A stretch of 64,000 bases of DNA from Lytechinus variegatus (taxonomy: Eukaryota; Echinodermata; Echinoidea; Temnopleuroida; Toxopneustidae): assembly GCF_018143015.1 (NCBI RefSeq), contig NC_054740.1, positions 15,986,797 to 16,050,796 on the forward strand, given 5' to 3'. Below, piece after piece: positions 23,078 to 35,838 of the stretch. Under the pieces are notes generated by a model. That model was not told where the DNA came from and searched no databases. It was given only the letters and a program-made list of their open reading frames with translations. How positions within the stretch are numbered: the first letter of the stretch is position 1; each line of letters opens with the position of its first letter. The position numbers were made by a program, and so were the translations under genes.

Positions 23078-24888
23078 TCACCAACTTAAATGAGCCTCCA
23101 CCTGTCCACCATGATCTCCCCCAAACTTAATCCACACCTCTTCTTCAGGAATTGCCCCATCGTGAGTTGTGAGAAATCCATTCCTGTGGAAAGATGATGG
23201 AACATGAACATATGGGTAGGTTTTGATGATTTCTACCAATTAATAGCTTTAGCTATGAAAAAAAAGGCTGGCCTCCCTCAACATTTTTAAAGATATTTCT
23301 ATTACTCTTTTATTACTCTCTTCTGGTAATGCAAAATTTGAGGCCACACTGGTGACAATCGGCACAGTTTTAAAAAAATAATACAATTATGCAAGTGCAT
23401 ATCAGATCAAAATTTGCTCAAAAACTTGTTTTAGTACAAATCCAATGCTTTATTCTGTCTCCAGGAAAGATTTATGATTGTATATATTATTCTCACTTTT
23501 GATGAATTTAATCATGAATCTGGTGGCAGATTATAATATCTATTGTCATTTAAAGGTGCAAATGAAATGATCATGAATAATCCTTTGTGGCAATGTCCTT
23601 GAGATGAATTTATTGATTTCACATTCTTTATGATCATTAAAACTATTCAAAATAAAGCAATATTCTGGTGCTAACTTTTCTTTCTGTTTCTGTTGTCTAA
23701 CCACCTCCAGTCTGTGACTCTGCTATGGACCTAGTGAATCACTGTTGACTGTCCATGGTTCAAGTGAGGATTGGCAAACCTGGTCATTTCTTGATTACCT
23801 ACAGAATGCAATTGCAACATATGCAAAATCTTATAAATGCAGGAATGGGGCTATAGCAGTGATGGGACACTACCTTTGACTGTGAAGATCAGACGATGCA
23901 ATTCCCGTTGGTCAGCCCCCCCCCCCCACCCCAAGGAGCCATGCACTGCCAGAGATCTTGAGCCAGGTCTTCAGTGGTTATCCATTGATAAGAAGAATGG
24001 AGATAATAAAGACAGTGAGGTCAGTATGACATTAATTCTCAGTGAAAATTACCTATTCATCTGTCTGTACTGTGGACCAATTAAGGTGCCCATCATTCAT
24101 CATGGCCAATGTCTTTGCTGCATCTTGTTATGTAAATCTCTTTGAATGACTATTAAACAAGAAGAAGCTTTCTTCACATGTATAAGCTCTAAAGCATATA
24201 TACATAACAATTTTAATTTAATATTTTGATGGCCATTCATTAGAAGACACCCCCCCCCCCCGCAATTCAAATTTGGTGCTTTTAAATTCATCTGCCACTA
24301 TACAGGTTGAAAGAAAATGCCCCCACTCACTTGCATGTACACACTGGTTCATGGCTCCCAAAATTTTCACCACAAAGAAAAGGGGATAAGAAAAGGAAAG
24401 TTAAAGGGTGAAACATATTACTTTCTGAATATTGTGTCAATTTCTATCACAGTTACTATTATTTTAAATGTAAAAATTAGTCAATATGGAAGAAAATGCT
24501 TGAAGATGAGAAATCAAAGTGATTTGGATATCATAAGGAAGGGGATATATATTTTTTTTCCAACTATAAGTAGATCAACATCTATACTTGTTAACCATTC
24601 TTTAAAAAAATTATGTTTTATCTATATTTCAAAGAAATAAACAAGTAGTATGTTACATTTGTACAGGTGATGAGCTTTGAATTAAGATAATTCTCTCATT
24701 TAATTCACAGTGCTAAGAATTTGCGTTACTTACTGTTCCAGGTATCTTGTTGATTTCGACGTGACCATCTTCCTAACGCTTCTTCCAAACAATGAACTGG
24801 AGGCTCTTTCCACGAATGAATGTTTAGCTGCTTCAAGTGTGATTCCAGCTTTTTCAAGAGCTTCTTGTTGTTCTACTTCTACTGGCAT
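23078..24888 (-). CDS. Putative two-exon gene, 86 residues, GGDHGG motif
   Basis: Exon 1 (24734-24888) starts with a Met and encodes MPVEVEQQEALEKAGITLEA, then AAKHSFVERASSSLFGRSVR and KMVTSKSTRYLE, ending in phase 2 at GGAACA|GTAAGT. Exon 2 (23078-23183), after a ttccacag acceptor, continues in the matching phase with QNGFLTTHDGAIPEEEVWIK, FGGDHGGQVEAHLSW and a stop. The phase match and good splice sites support a real transcript. From memory, a similar block (acidic, then W/I-K-G-G-D-hydrophilic, then GSFK) occurs in large uncharacterised families of marine invertebrates that look transposon-linked; here the frame leaves that pattern after GGDHGG, so the gene may be a truncated relic. A donor-like CAG|GTGG after GGDHGGQ would allow a longer product. 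The function is unknown. Confidence 0.45.
23184..24733 (-). other. Intron of the putative two-exon gene
   Basis: 1.55 kb without a recognisable exon. It contains two C-runs (near 23920 and 24250) and a fragment at 24295-24430 resembling the other poly-C-associated repeats. Confidence 0.35.
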
Positions 24889-26109
24889 TTATTGTAGTTA
24901 ACATGTCCTGTGAATGTTGTAGGAGCCCAGTTTTGCTACAAACACAGTAAACCTCAAGTTCACATATAGTTAAAAAACGGTCTACTTGTAACATTATCTA
25001 GGAAAAAGTTCTACAAATTGGACATGGTGAAACTTTTCATTCATTATGTTTTCAGTATTTACTGAGGTACTCACTACAAAAGGAAGTTGGGGTCAAAAGG
25101 TCAAGTTTTTGTTCAACTTGGTCACATTCCTTTATTTCTGCATCAATTATGTTCACACTACATCTGATCCTTGGGTAATACATGTACTTTCATTAGGATA
25201 ATGGGTCAAAGGCCTAATGTTAATAATCAACTGCCTAATGTTAATAATCAACTGAAAATTACTTAGTCAGAAAAGGTGGTTTATTGGATTCCCTATCTTT
25301 TGCTTATAATTATTTTTTTTCAAATTTAGTATTTCTCCATCAAATCTGACAAATTCATTATTTTTTTATCAATAATTATTAAACGATGTCAGTAATAAGA
25401 GTTTTGAGAAACATGTGCAAGTATATGTACCAATATCCATGTGCAGAATATTTGCTGCAAGGTTAAATGCTACAGTGAAATTTTAAAGTGCGCAACCATA
25501 GGATACGGGAAAAGAGTTCTTGCAGCCTTTGATGTACTTATAAAGATCAAGATAGAATTCACCCAAAACATCTATTAGGTGTTAGTAGCTGAAAATATCC
25601 TAGATTAGTTCAGAACTATTCATCTGGAAGAAGAGACAAGTCAAAGCATTTTAAACAATTTCAAAACTTACCTGCGCTATATTTGTTTTTAATTGATATG
25701 CAGTTAGAATTGATCAAATTCTGATTGCAAGCTGACAAATTTATTTAAAAGGAGGGTATTAACATGAATGTATTTCAATACAAATAAGACATCTCTGGCA
25801 GTCTTGCCTGCATTATTATGCAATTCAATATGGTCAGAAGTTCGGTATGGAAATGGGTGGATAATGGAAAAAGTATTTGTCGAGTTAAATGCCAATAATT
25901 GAATAATATTAAATTCAATTATCAATAAAAAAAAGACTTCTGGAATGTCTCTCTACAGTTATTATTCATGACATGTCTAATTATACTACACTAGTAGGAA
26001 AATGTCATAATAATATAATATTCAAATTGAAAAAAAAATTTAGTTCCAATAATTTAGATATATTTCACTTCAAACTTTAATTCAAAGACTACAGGCATCA
26101 CTTTTTATA
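24889..26109. other. AT-rich intergenic stretch, nothing recognised
   Basis: No exon, RNA gene or transposon end could be supported. A short direct duplication (CTAATGTTAATAATCAACTG) lies near 25215-25255. Confidence 0.4.
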
Positions 26110-26440
26110 CGCCCGTCTTGACGGGACGTATTATGGTATCATGCTCGGTGTCCGTCCGTCCGTTAACTTTTCCTTGTAAACGTGATAACTTCAGTTTAGA
26201 GCAATTTCAAAAAAGAGCTTGTAGAATCTAGGCTCATATAATTTGGTGCACGATACTAGCATGGATCCCAGGAAGCCTATTGATTTAGAGGTCAGAAGGT
26301 CAAAGGTGAAGTCACCATCTTTCACTTATCTTGTTTGACCAATAGCTCCATTTTCCATGTTACAGACAGCATATATCTTTTGCCCTTAGCAACACTCTTG
26401 TTCGATTTGAAGTGTATTGATTAAGAAGTTAATAACATGT
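26110..26440 (+). repeat. 5' piece of a dispersed repeat (CGCCCGTCTTGACGGGACG start)
   Basis: Starts with the palindrome-like CGCCCGTCTTGACGGGACG and a CCGTCCGTCCG run, then enters a GGTCAGAAGGTCAAAGGTG stretch like the ACCTTTGACC units at 39.6-40.8 kb and 53.3-55.4 kb. Probably the 5' part of the same kind of tandem-repeat element. Confidence 0.5.
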
Positions 26441-27357
26441 AACAGTCTGTTAAAATTCTTGGTGTAATCGTCCAATCCAATCTAAAATGGGACCTACATA
26501 TCATGGAAATCATCAAAAAATGTAACAGGAAGTTGTACATGTTTAGGCTTTCGAAGCAATATGGGCTGTCTCTATCGGATCTGAAATTGGTATACATGGG
26601 CTACATTCGTCCTGTTATGGAATATTGCACCCCAGTTTTTAATGGTGGGCTTACAAAGAAATATGTAAGAAGTTTAGAGCAAATTCAAAAAAGAGCTTGT
26701 AGAATCATGTTGGGCCCAAACTACCCGGGCAAACTACACAGATTATGCCAGTGCTTGCCTATCATGTGAAATTCCTACTCTGGAATACAGAAGGGAGAAA
26801 CTCGGCCTGGATTTCGCAATATCTGTAACCAAATATCCAACATTCAGTACCTGGTTACCTCCTCCAAAAAACTTACCCATCAATCTCCGACATACTCCTA
26901 GATATCAGCAATACAAATGTAGGACAAATCGATTTCGCAATAGCCCCATACCATATTTCATAGATCTCCTGAATAAAGACATGCCCAATCAATAAACCCA
27001 TTGCTCATTTGAAAGCAATACCAGCCTACTTGCAATATCAAGTTTTTTAATGAATGAGGAAATCAACTCTTTTTAATATCCATATATTTTTATTGATCTT
27101 TTACAAACGTTTACGTATTTTATTTTTTATTATTTTTAATTTACTATTTCCTCATTATCTTATGTACATGTATATAAATTTTCTTTGCCAAAGTATTCTT
27201 GCCTATACACATATTTCTCATGTCAGTTTTTACAAAGGTTACTGTTTTTTAATGTTTGAAATATGTAATGAGTCTTTTTATTGTTTTTACTTTGTATACA
27301 TGAACAATTCAGCCATTTGGCTGCGACTCATGTTTCTAATAAACCTTGAATTGAATT
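26440..27357 (+). mobile_element. LINE 3' fragment (CR1/Jockey-like)
   Basis: The plus strand encodes KILGVIVQSNLKWDLHI, then LVYMGYIRPVMEYCTPVFNG and LEQIQKRACRIMLGPNY, the classic end of a non-LTR retrotransposon reverse transcriptase. The reading then continues, shifted by one frame near 26765, as EIPTLEYRREKLGLDFAISV to a stop at about 26993. The 3' region ends AATAAACCTTGAATTGAATTG. It is 5' truncated; only a frameshift or two are seen, so it is not very old. Confidence 0.8.
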
Positions 27358-28493
27358 GTATGTTAAATAGTAGGTTAAAAACAACTGAAAATATGTATTA
27401 TAATAGCAATGTATTATATTGTATCATATGAATTATGACTATGGTTTACATTTCTAGTCACTTAAAATGCAGAGAACAACGAGATTCAGATTATTTTTAC
27501 AAATTCAATAATTTTGAGAATATAAAGGAATGAGCTACATGTGCATGTCATATCCAATCTAATCAATTACCAGTAGTCACTTATCTGATTTGTAATTTAT
27601 ATTTATTGTATTTTTAAGTCTTGTATCATTGCATAAAAAAATTTATTCACGGGGTACTGAATTTGCCAGGCATGTGATGGTGAAAGTATTTTTTCAGTGT
27701 TTTTTTTTTATTGTTATGTACACTGTAATTGATATGCATACAACAATGATAGATACCGGTAACCAATTTTTATGGCTGTGTGAGTGGTAGATCACATGAA
27801 ATTTGCAAATATATTATGTTTTAAAATGACTGATTTTTTCATATTCATATTAATTTTTTTTTGGGAGGGGGTATATAATGCAGACCTGACAAGTGACCAT
27901 TGTTTTCATTTAGGAGTTCAATCCCTTCTCCTTTCATCCATATTTTATAGCTTTTATAAAGTTATGAGGGTTTCATTAACCCAACAGACATGTAGAGATT
28001 GAACTTTACCTCCTACCTCAGTTGTTATACATGCTTATTAAAATATTATTTTTTTGGAAGGTTGCTTTCAAGTAAAATTATTGTCTTGATGTTTATTTAT
28101 ATATATATCTGTGCATGTAATGTCACTGGAGGGCAAATTTTCAAATGTGGTTCAATAAATAGTTGAATGTGAATGAAACTCTATCCGTATCTAAACTTCC
28201 TAAAATATGTAGTAATTCACTGCAATTTTATTGTAAATTTTGAATGAAATTCATTTATATAATCTTACTCTTTTTATAAGCAAGGGATGACCTGCCATGA
28301 CTACTTGAGACATCTAACATTCTGCTGTATAATCAAGGATAAAGGCACAAGGGTGAGGCACATGTACTTGTATGCTGCCTGGCATGCTATATTTTGAGAA
28401 TGACTCCTTGATTAGGCAGCCTTATCCAAATGAAAGGCCATTGTCATTAATACGCCACCCCTTCCTCAATTTTGCCTTCTCCAGTGCCCCAAT
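27358..28493. other. AT-rich intergenic stretch, nothing recognised
   Basis: No gene or repeat boundary could be supported. Confidence 0.35.
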
Positions 28494-28641
28494 TGCATAA
28501 AAGTTAGTATTATGGTAACCTTGTTATCAAATGGTAACTACCATGTTAACACTAATCAAAGCCAATCAAGATCAAGGACTCCATACAAGTTGTATTTGCA
28601 TGGTAAATCATAATTGTAACTTTTTTATGCAATGGGGCTGA
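28494..28641. mobile_element. Short MITE (GCCCCAATTGCATAAAAGTTA ends)
   Basis: Inverted ends GCCCCAATTGCATAAAAG and CTTTTTTATGCAATGGGGC enclose about 110 bp. Similar in style to 5651-5796. Confidence 0.65.
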
Positions 28642-31139
28642 TGTATATTAAATCCTTGATCACTGACAACAAACAATTAATGAAACGGGACAAAGGCAGT
28701 ATTGATGAACTGAAAAACCAGAGTCAAAGGCAGGGTTGGAAGGGATGTCCCCCCCCCCTCATTTTGAAAAAAAATCTCAATTGAACATACTGCTAATATA
28801 ACTATAGGCCTATAGCCAGTTTTAGGAAATTGCATAGAAAATTGTCATCTGCACCCACTCAATTTTCAGTTTTGCTCTTTGCACCCTCTTGATTTTAAAA
28901 ATACTGGACCTTCCTCTGAGGTATTGTGGGGTTGGATTGGCTTGGGAATTTATGACGGTGGGGGGGGGGGGTAATATTTCACCTCCACAATAAGAAAAAA
29001 CATAGTTTCCATTTAAAAAATTTAACAAGTAAAGTTATTTTTTAAAAAAATCAGTGACAATGATACTAGTCAACAAACATAAAAATTACCATATAAATAT
29101 GATTATTGCATGGTCAGCCCCCATTTTCAAAACTTCCACGGCACCTAACACCACTTTCCAGAAGGGGCGGGGGGGGGGACTGCCTTATCCTCAAAAATAA
29201 GATGGCCCCGGGGCCGGCCCCTGTCTCTGGATCTGGTTCAGTATTAACAAGTCAGTGGCATACACAGGGGTGGGTGTTACAGGGGTTAAACCCCCTTCAA
29301 TTTTTTTAACCCTCCCACCCCCCACCACAATTAAAAAAACACTATTTTTTATATTTAAGTTTTTATTGAAGTAAATCATAACAATCACAATATTTACAAA
29401 TGATTAGCATGATGGAAAAGCATAAAATCATGAAACATTACAAATAAAAAAGGCAGATTTAAGATTAAAATGATCTATAAGTTTTCAAGAGGGAAGCGCC
29501 GAGATAGAAAAAAAAGACCGCCCTTACTAAATTTTTTGAAAGACCCTTTTTTATTCAATTATTTATTTATTCATTTATTTCTTTTTATTTAATTTTTTTT
29601 TTTTGGGGGGGTTAGGGACGACCAAAAATTGGAGGCTAAGACTCTGTTTTTTTTGGGGGGGGGGGGTCATCAACATTTCATTCAGCTTGACCCATCCCTC
29701 TTAAATAGTCCTACTATAACAAGTTATTTATTTTTTTCATTTTTTTAATGAGAAAGAGTTTGCCTATTTTTTTAGAGGACCGCCAACTTAAGCAATTCAT
29801 GCCATTGAAAAAATAGGCCAATGTACTCTCACGGCTTATATGATGACAGCTAGTTAGAAGAAATAATTTTTTTCCATGATCAATCATGATCCGTGGTACA
29901 TGTACTTGGTATCGTCGACTCGATCTCCCATTCTAAAATAGGCTCTCCCCAGGATCAAGTCTAAAAAGGATCACAAAATGCTGTCAGACGAACGTGAATC
30001 GTTTTAGTTGCAACATTTCTCTCAAATTTTAATTATGAGAAGAGTAATGGAATAATTCAAGTAGAATTTTCCTCTAAAACAAATACATTTGTTCAAGTGG
30101 TCTCGCTGTGTTTGGTCCGGTCTTGGACCTAACGTTAGATCTAGACCCATTTCCGCATTCAAAGTGTGATCGATGACGTCCAGATAGTTTTGTTTACAAA
30201 TAAATCGTAAATCGTTAGCGGTGAAGGATCGATTGCCAATTGGTATTTATAAATTTCAATGATTCAAATCTATATAAAATAAATTCAACATATCGTCATA
30301 ATTTTTCTGACAAAACTTAACAAAAAATATCTAAAACTTCTAACAAACTTATTTTTATTTGAATTTGTTACTTTATTCATGAAATATACACCTTCCAAAT
30401 TCTTATAATGAAACAATGATCGTGTTATAAGTTCCCAGAAGAAACTTGGCAACGTCAAAGACCGTATATGGTATTTGACGTGCATTAGTCGTACTGGGTA
30501 GCAAAAGTAGAATTAAAAGACAACTAATGATGGGTTATTGATGCCGATCGGATATATTATTAAGCAAGACATTATATCTTTTGAGACGTTGAGAACACCA
30601 AATCGGAGTAGTGTTTTTCAAGATATTATGCCTGAAATGGTCGCTCTCTGCGAGTCCCAGGCTCATTCGCGATTGCACTGAAAATGTCACTAATAAGAGT
30701 GGAACTTTCAGGATTTATGTGAATATCATCAAAATGATAAGGATTTTCGAAATTTGGAATGTGATTTCTCGTGAAATTTTGGAGATACCATATGACGATG
30801 GAAAGGAATAACCTTAAAAGGTAAGGCAAACCTCCAAAAATGTAGCTTTTTAACACATGTTGAATTGAAATCTTACAGTTGATCGTCGAGTCTCTCTAGT
30901 GTAAAAGTTGAAATATCATATCAGCTGGCTGGGCAGCGCGCGAGGATTTCGTGCGCGCGTACTTGAAAGGGCTTATTTTGTACATAGCCTATGGGAGTGA
31001 AACAGCCGTGACCACACCGCATGCAATTTGCACAGTTACTGATCAGAGCACAGAGTTCCTCGGCACTTCATGTACAGAGAGAGCGGCAGTCAGGAGTGAA
31101 ATCCGAACATAGTTTGCATTCGCGTTGTTTATATTTTTT
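28642..31139. other. Intergenic stretch with homopolymer runs
   Basis: No exon was supported. G/C runs of 8-11 bases recur at 28750, 28960, 29170, 29605 and 29660, and poly-T runs are common. A possible hAT left end (CAGTGGCATACACAGGGGTG) lies at about 29250 without a matching right end. 30600-31100 is less repetitive, but its short open frames show no recognisable domain. Confidence 0.35.
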
Positions 31140-31209
31140 TTCTAAAAAATAAATTATTAACTAAATGAATAGAATGACAGACAAAATCAAAATAAACAGA
31201 TACTTATAA

Positions 31210-32125
31210 TGGAAAGACAAATCGAAGTTTGATGGATTGATACACTTATAGCTGCCGAAAGATAGATATAGAAGACTGATAAATAGATAGAGATAAGATA
31301 GACAGACAGATAGAGAGAGAGAGAGAGAGAGAGGTGGATAGATAGATAGAAAGAGAGAGAAAGAGGGAGAGATGGATGGATAGACAGATAAACAGAGAGA
31401 GGGGGAGAGACAGAGAGGTCGATATATAGAGGGAGGGGAGAGAGAGAGAAAGAGAGAGAGAAGGATAGATAGAGAGAGAGATGTTGTAGATAGCAAAGAG
31501 AAAGAGAGAAAAAAGACAGACAGATGCTAGAGAAGGAGAGAGATAGAGAACTTGAGAGACAGATAGATGTTAGATCCCGGGTGTTAGATAGAATGAGAGA
31601 GACAGAGAAGATAGACAAATTAACAGATAGATAGATACATAGATAGATAGAGAGAAATAGAGAAAGACAGACAGATGGATAGATAGAGATAGATAGATGA
31701 GAGATAGATAGATGTTAGATAGATAAAGAGAGAGAGAGAGACAAAGAATATTAACAAATTAACAGATAGATAGATACTCTAGTTAAAAAATAGATAAATA
31801 GAGAGAAATAGAGAAAGACAGACAGATGGATATGGATAGAGAGATAGATAGAGAATTTGAGAGATAGATAGATGTCAGATAGATCAAATGAGAGAGAAGA
31901 GCGACAAATTAACAGATAGATACTGTAGTTACATAGGTAGTTAGAGACAGAGAGAAATAGAGAAAGACAGACAGATGGATGGATAGATAGAGATAGAGAA
32001 TTTGAGATAGATAGATGTTAAATAAAGAATGAGAGAGACAGAGAAGATTATTAGATAGATAGATACTGCAGTTACATAGATAGATAGAGATAGAATTTGA
32101 GAGATAGATAGAGAGAAAGACAGAC
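31210..32125 (+). repeat. GATA/GACA/GAGA microsatellite array
   Basis: About 900 bp of purine-rich plus strand made of interspersed GATA, GACA and GAGA tetranucleotides, with a larger repeated phrase GAGAAATAGAGAAAGACAGA at about 31650, 31800 and 31950. The long Ser/Leu/Tyr open frames on the minus strand are an artefact of this composition. Confidence 0.9.
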
Positions 32126-33074
32126 ATCAGCAAATCGGCAAGGCAAACATTCGTATTGAACCTGGAAAGTATAAGCTCAGCTGGGGTCCGGACAGCCCGA
32201 CCACCAGACAGCCCGACCCTGGACAGCCCGACCCGCTGCCCTGGACAACTCGTCCCGGTCGAGTTGTCCAGGGTTGGCTCTGAATCGGACAACTCGACCA
32301 CTTGAAGAATTCTTCAAAATTTCATGAAATAAAATTTCAAACTTTACTTCAAAAGTATTTTCCCGCATAATCCATGTTTCTTCAATACATTCTCGACAGA
32401 AAAATTGACATTTCAGTGCATTTTGAGCTATTTTGAAAGAAAATAAAGCGAGTTCCCTTGCAACGAGAATAATCCGATACCGCCGGCGAGCCGTGTTCAT
32501 TCAACTTACAACTTGCAAATTTGAGTTGATTTTTCCGTCACTTTACATATTTTGATGGTGAGTGTGTGCTATTTTGTATTTTCATATTCCGTTTTCACAT
32601 TTCCTGTACTTATTTAAAGTTATTGCATTTCACAAAACTGATACTTCAAATGCAAACTTTTTGAGATAGTTCAACTGAGAAGGACACCGGTGCGGTGCTT
32701 CGCCTCGCCGGGCCATCTGGGCGACCGGCTGTGCTGTGATTGTAAAGAAAACTTTGTGACTGAGTGAGGCAGTCAGCTCAACTAGCTATGCGAGGTCAAC
32801 TTACTTATTTTAGTTAATTTTCCGTCTCTAGACATATTGCTCATTTTCCAGTGGCGAGAGTGTGCTATTTTTGTATTTTTACGCTTCTTCCACATATTAA
32901 AATTTTGTTTTTTATGTCACTAACTAAAAGGAAATAGATTTGAAAATGTCTCGGTAGCCGGCCGGCCAGCTGGGCGACCGGCTGTGCTGTGATTGTGACT
33001 GAGTGAGGCAGTCAGCTCAACTAGCTATGCGAGGTCAACTTACTTATTTTAGTTAATTTTTCCGTCTCTTGAGT

Positions 33075-35200
33075 CCTAATGCTGTAACCGATTTTTATTC
33101 CAATTCCCGATCCGATCCGATTTTCCCCTTTTTTCTACATTTTTCCGAACTCCGATTTTTGACCATTGGGGAAAAAATCGGATCGGAAAAACCAAAACAT
33201 AACAAGACAAAACAAAACAAAAAACATGTGGCGACATGTTTGCCGTCAAAATGCGCTGGTGATTTGTTTTGATCTCAGACAAAAGCGGTGGAAGGAAAAG
33301 AAGATAAAGGGGAAGAAAATTATGATTTGTTTTTATCTCCGATATTAGCGGAAATGCAGGTGGAGATGAAGATTATGATTTGTTTTGATCTCCGACATAA
33401 TCGGGGAAGAACAAAACGATGATAATGATAATTGGTGATAATTTGTTTTGATCTCCGACAAAAATGGAGGAAGAAAAACAACGAAAAGACGATATGTTTT
33501 GATCTTAAGCGGAGGCAAATAAGATTTAGTTGAACACGCTGACATGCGCGGTAATATTTACGACTATCTGACTATACGTCCTCTAAGAGTTTACGATTAC
33601 CTCCGCTATCACTACGATGTTGTAGAGAAGGTGAATATCATGGTAAACAACTCTGGATAATGCGTCTTTTTCGGGAGGTCAAGCGACCTTTAAGAGTTTA
33701 CGATTACCTCCGCCATCACTACGATGTTGTAGAGAAGGTGAATATCACTGCAAGCAACTCTTGATAATAATGCGTCTTTTTCGGGAGGTCATGCGACCTT
33801 TTTGAGATTACGATTACCTCCGCCATCACTACGATGTTGTAGAGAAGGTGAATATCATGGTAAACAACTCTTGATAATAATGCGTCTTTTTCGGGAGGTC
33901 AAGCGACCTTTAAGAGTTTACGATTACCTCCGCCATCACTACGATGTTGTAGAGAAGGTGAATATCATGGTAAACAACTTTGGATAGTAGTGCGTCCTTT
34001 TCGGTAAGTAATGCGACCTCTAAAAGTTCACGACGGACGCCGCCATCACCACGATGTTGTAGAGAAGGTGAATATCATGGTAAACAACTTTGGATAATAA
34101 TGCGTCTTTTTCGGGAGGTCATGCGGCCTCTAAGAGTTTACGATTACCTCCGCCATCACTACGATGTTGTAGAGAAGGTGAATATCACGGTAAACAACTC
34201 TTGATAATAATGCGTCTTTTTCGGGAGGTCATGCGACCTTTATGAGATTACGATTACCTCCGCCATCACTACGATGTTGTAGAGAAGGTGAATATCATGG
34301 TAAACAACTCTGGATAATAATGCGTCTTTTTCAGAAGGTCATGCGACCTTTAAGAGTTTACGATTACCTCCGCCATCACTACGATGTTGTAGAGAAGATG
34401 AATATCACGGTAAACAACTCTTGATAATAATGCGTCTTTTTCGGGAGGTCATGCGACCTTTTTGAGATTACGATTACCTCCGCCATCACTACGATGTTGT
34501 AGAGAAGGTGAATATCACGGTAAACAACTCTTGATAATAATGCGTCTTTTTCGGGAGGTCATGCGACCTTTAAGAGTTTACGATTACCTCCGCCATCACT
34601 ACGATGTTGTAGAGAAGGTGAATATCATGGTAAACAACTCTGGATAATAATGCGTCTTTTCGGTAAGTAATGCGACCTCTAAAAGTTCACGACGGACGCC
34701 GCCATCACCACGATGTTGTAGAGAAGGTGAATATCATGGTAAACAACTTTGGATAATAATGCGTCTTTTTCGGGAGGTCATGCGACCTCTAAGAGTTTAC
34801 GATTACCTCCGCCATCACTACGATATTGTAGAAAAGGTGAATATCATCGTAAACAACTTTGGATAATAGTGCGTCTTTTTCGATAAGTAATGCGGCCTCT
34901 AAAAGTTCACGACGGACTCCGCCATCACCACGATGTTGTAGAGAAGAGGCCTATCGTTGATCGGCGGTAGTGTCGCGCGCTGGAACGTCATTATCTTATT
35001 TTCCTTCCTCCGATTATGTCGGAGATCAAAACAAATTCTGCCATCAGTGTAGCGTGCCGCATTTGTCCACGCGCCGGCCACATACAAATTTTAATGTATT
35101 TTTTTGTTTTTGAATATCTTCCGATCCGATATCCGAACCGATTCCGATTTTAGGAGCAAAACTTCCGAACCGAACTCCGATCCCGTAATTGCTCTAACTT
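33075..35200 (+). repeat. Insertion in the left arm: 110-bp minisatellite with flanks
   Basis: About 12-13 tandem units of 110 bp run from about 33560 to 34950, each with TACCTCCGCCATCACTACGA, GTTGTAGAGAAGGTGAATAT and TAATGCGTCTTTTTCGGGAG. A variant start (CACGACGGACGCCGCCATCA) replaces the usual one near 34030, 34688 and 34909. The flanks carry repeated TTTGATCTCCGACA phrases (33265, 33335, 33385, 33445, reversed at 35020) and, at the edges, CCGATCCGAT-rich stretches. The right arm lacks the whole block. Confidence 0.85.
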
Positions 35201-35637
35201 ACAATTGAACTCTTGACATATTTCCCATTTTCCAATGGCGAGAGTGTGCTATTTTTGCATTTCTACACTTCTACTTATTAAAAATTGTTTTTAATGTCAC
35301 TATTAAGCTGATTTTAGGAAATTGATTGACTGCGTGGTCGGAATGCCCTTCCCAAATTTTAAAGTAACCATCCTTGACGCCCCTTTTTGGAGGCCCTCAG
35401 GCGGGGGGGGGGGGGGGTGCTTCCAACCAACATCTAAACCAATTAAGGAAATAGATTTGAAAATGTCTCAGTTTGTAAGTTATGAAGTTTACAATATGGA
35501 ATAGTTTATTGAAAAAAATGTATTATACCGAAATTGAAAAACTTTACATGTTTTTATCAAAATCTAAATTTTAAAACTTGCTTTTCGTTATCGAAAAACA
35601 TGTCTCTTATTTTTTTACCTGTCAGTATCTGTCACAG

Positions 35638-35838
35638 CTTTTTTTAATGCAAATTCCACTGGAAACAACGGGTCATCTGGAGGATACAAGCACTTGGGCT
35701 GGTCCCAACCACCTACACCCGGGATGAGGAGAAGAGGTTTCATACTCGACAAGCGATGGCCTTGGCTTTCCATTTCTTTCACGAGCAGAAATGATACCGA
35801 GTTCCAATGACTTGGGCATCAGTCCCTTGATCGATGAG
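35638..35838 (+). pseudogene. Duplicated exon-like block, left copy
   Basis: A 201-bp block bounded by a tctgtcacag acceptor and GATGAG|GTAAGT donor. Its inverted twin at 47187-47375 (189 bp) keeps both splice signals and the words GGAGGATACAAGCACTTGGG and GACAAGCGA. One frame begins FFNANSTGNNGSSGGYKHLG, then MRRRGFILDKR, but it stops before the end, and four indels separate the copies. It is a decayed coding exon or an untranslated exon; the protein is not recognised. Confidence 0.4.

Noticed and set aside
31161-32301. Ser/Leu/Tyr-rich open frames of 111-143 residues on the minus strand
   Set aside because: They arise from the GATA/GACA/GAGA microsatellite.
33802-34647. A series of 60-residue frames with repeated YDYLRHHYDVVEKVN
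   Set aside because: The 110-bp minisatellite shifts frame every unit and each frame ends within two units; no splice sites or homologue support coding.
33560-34950. Regular array resembling a CRISPR
   Set aside because: The units are contiguous 110-bp repeats without unique spacers, and the genome is animal.
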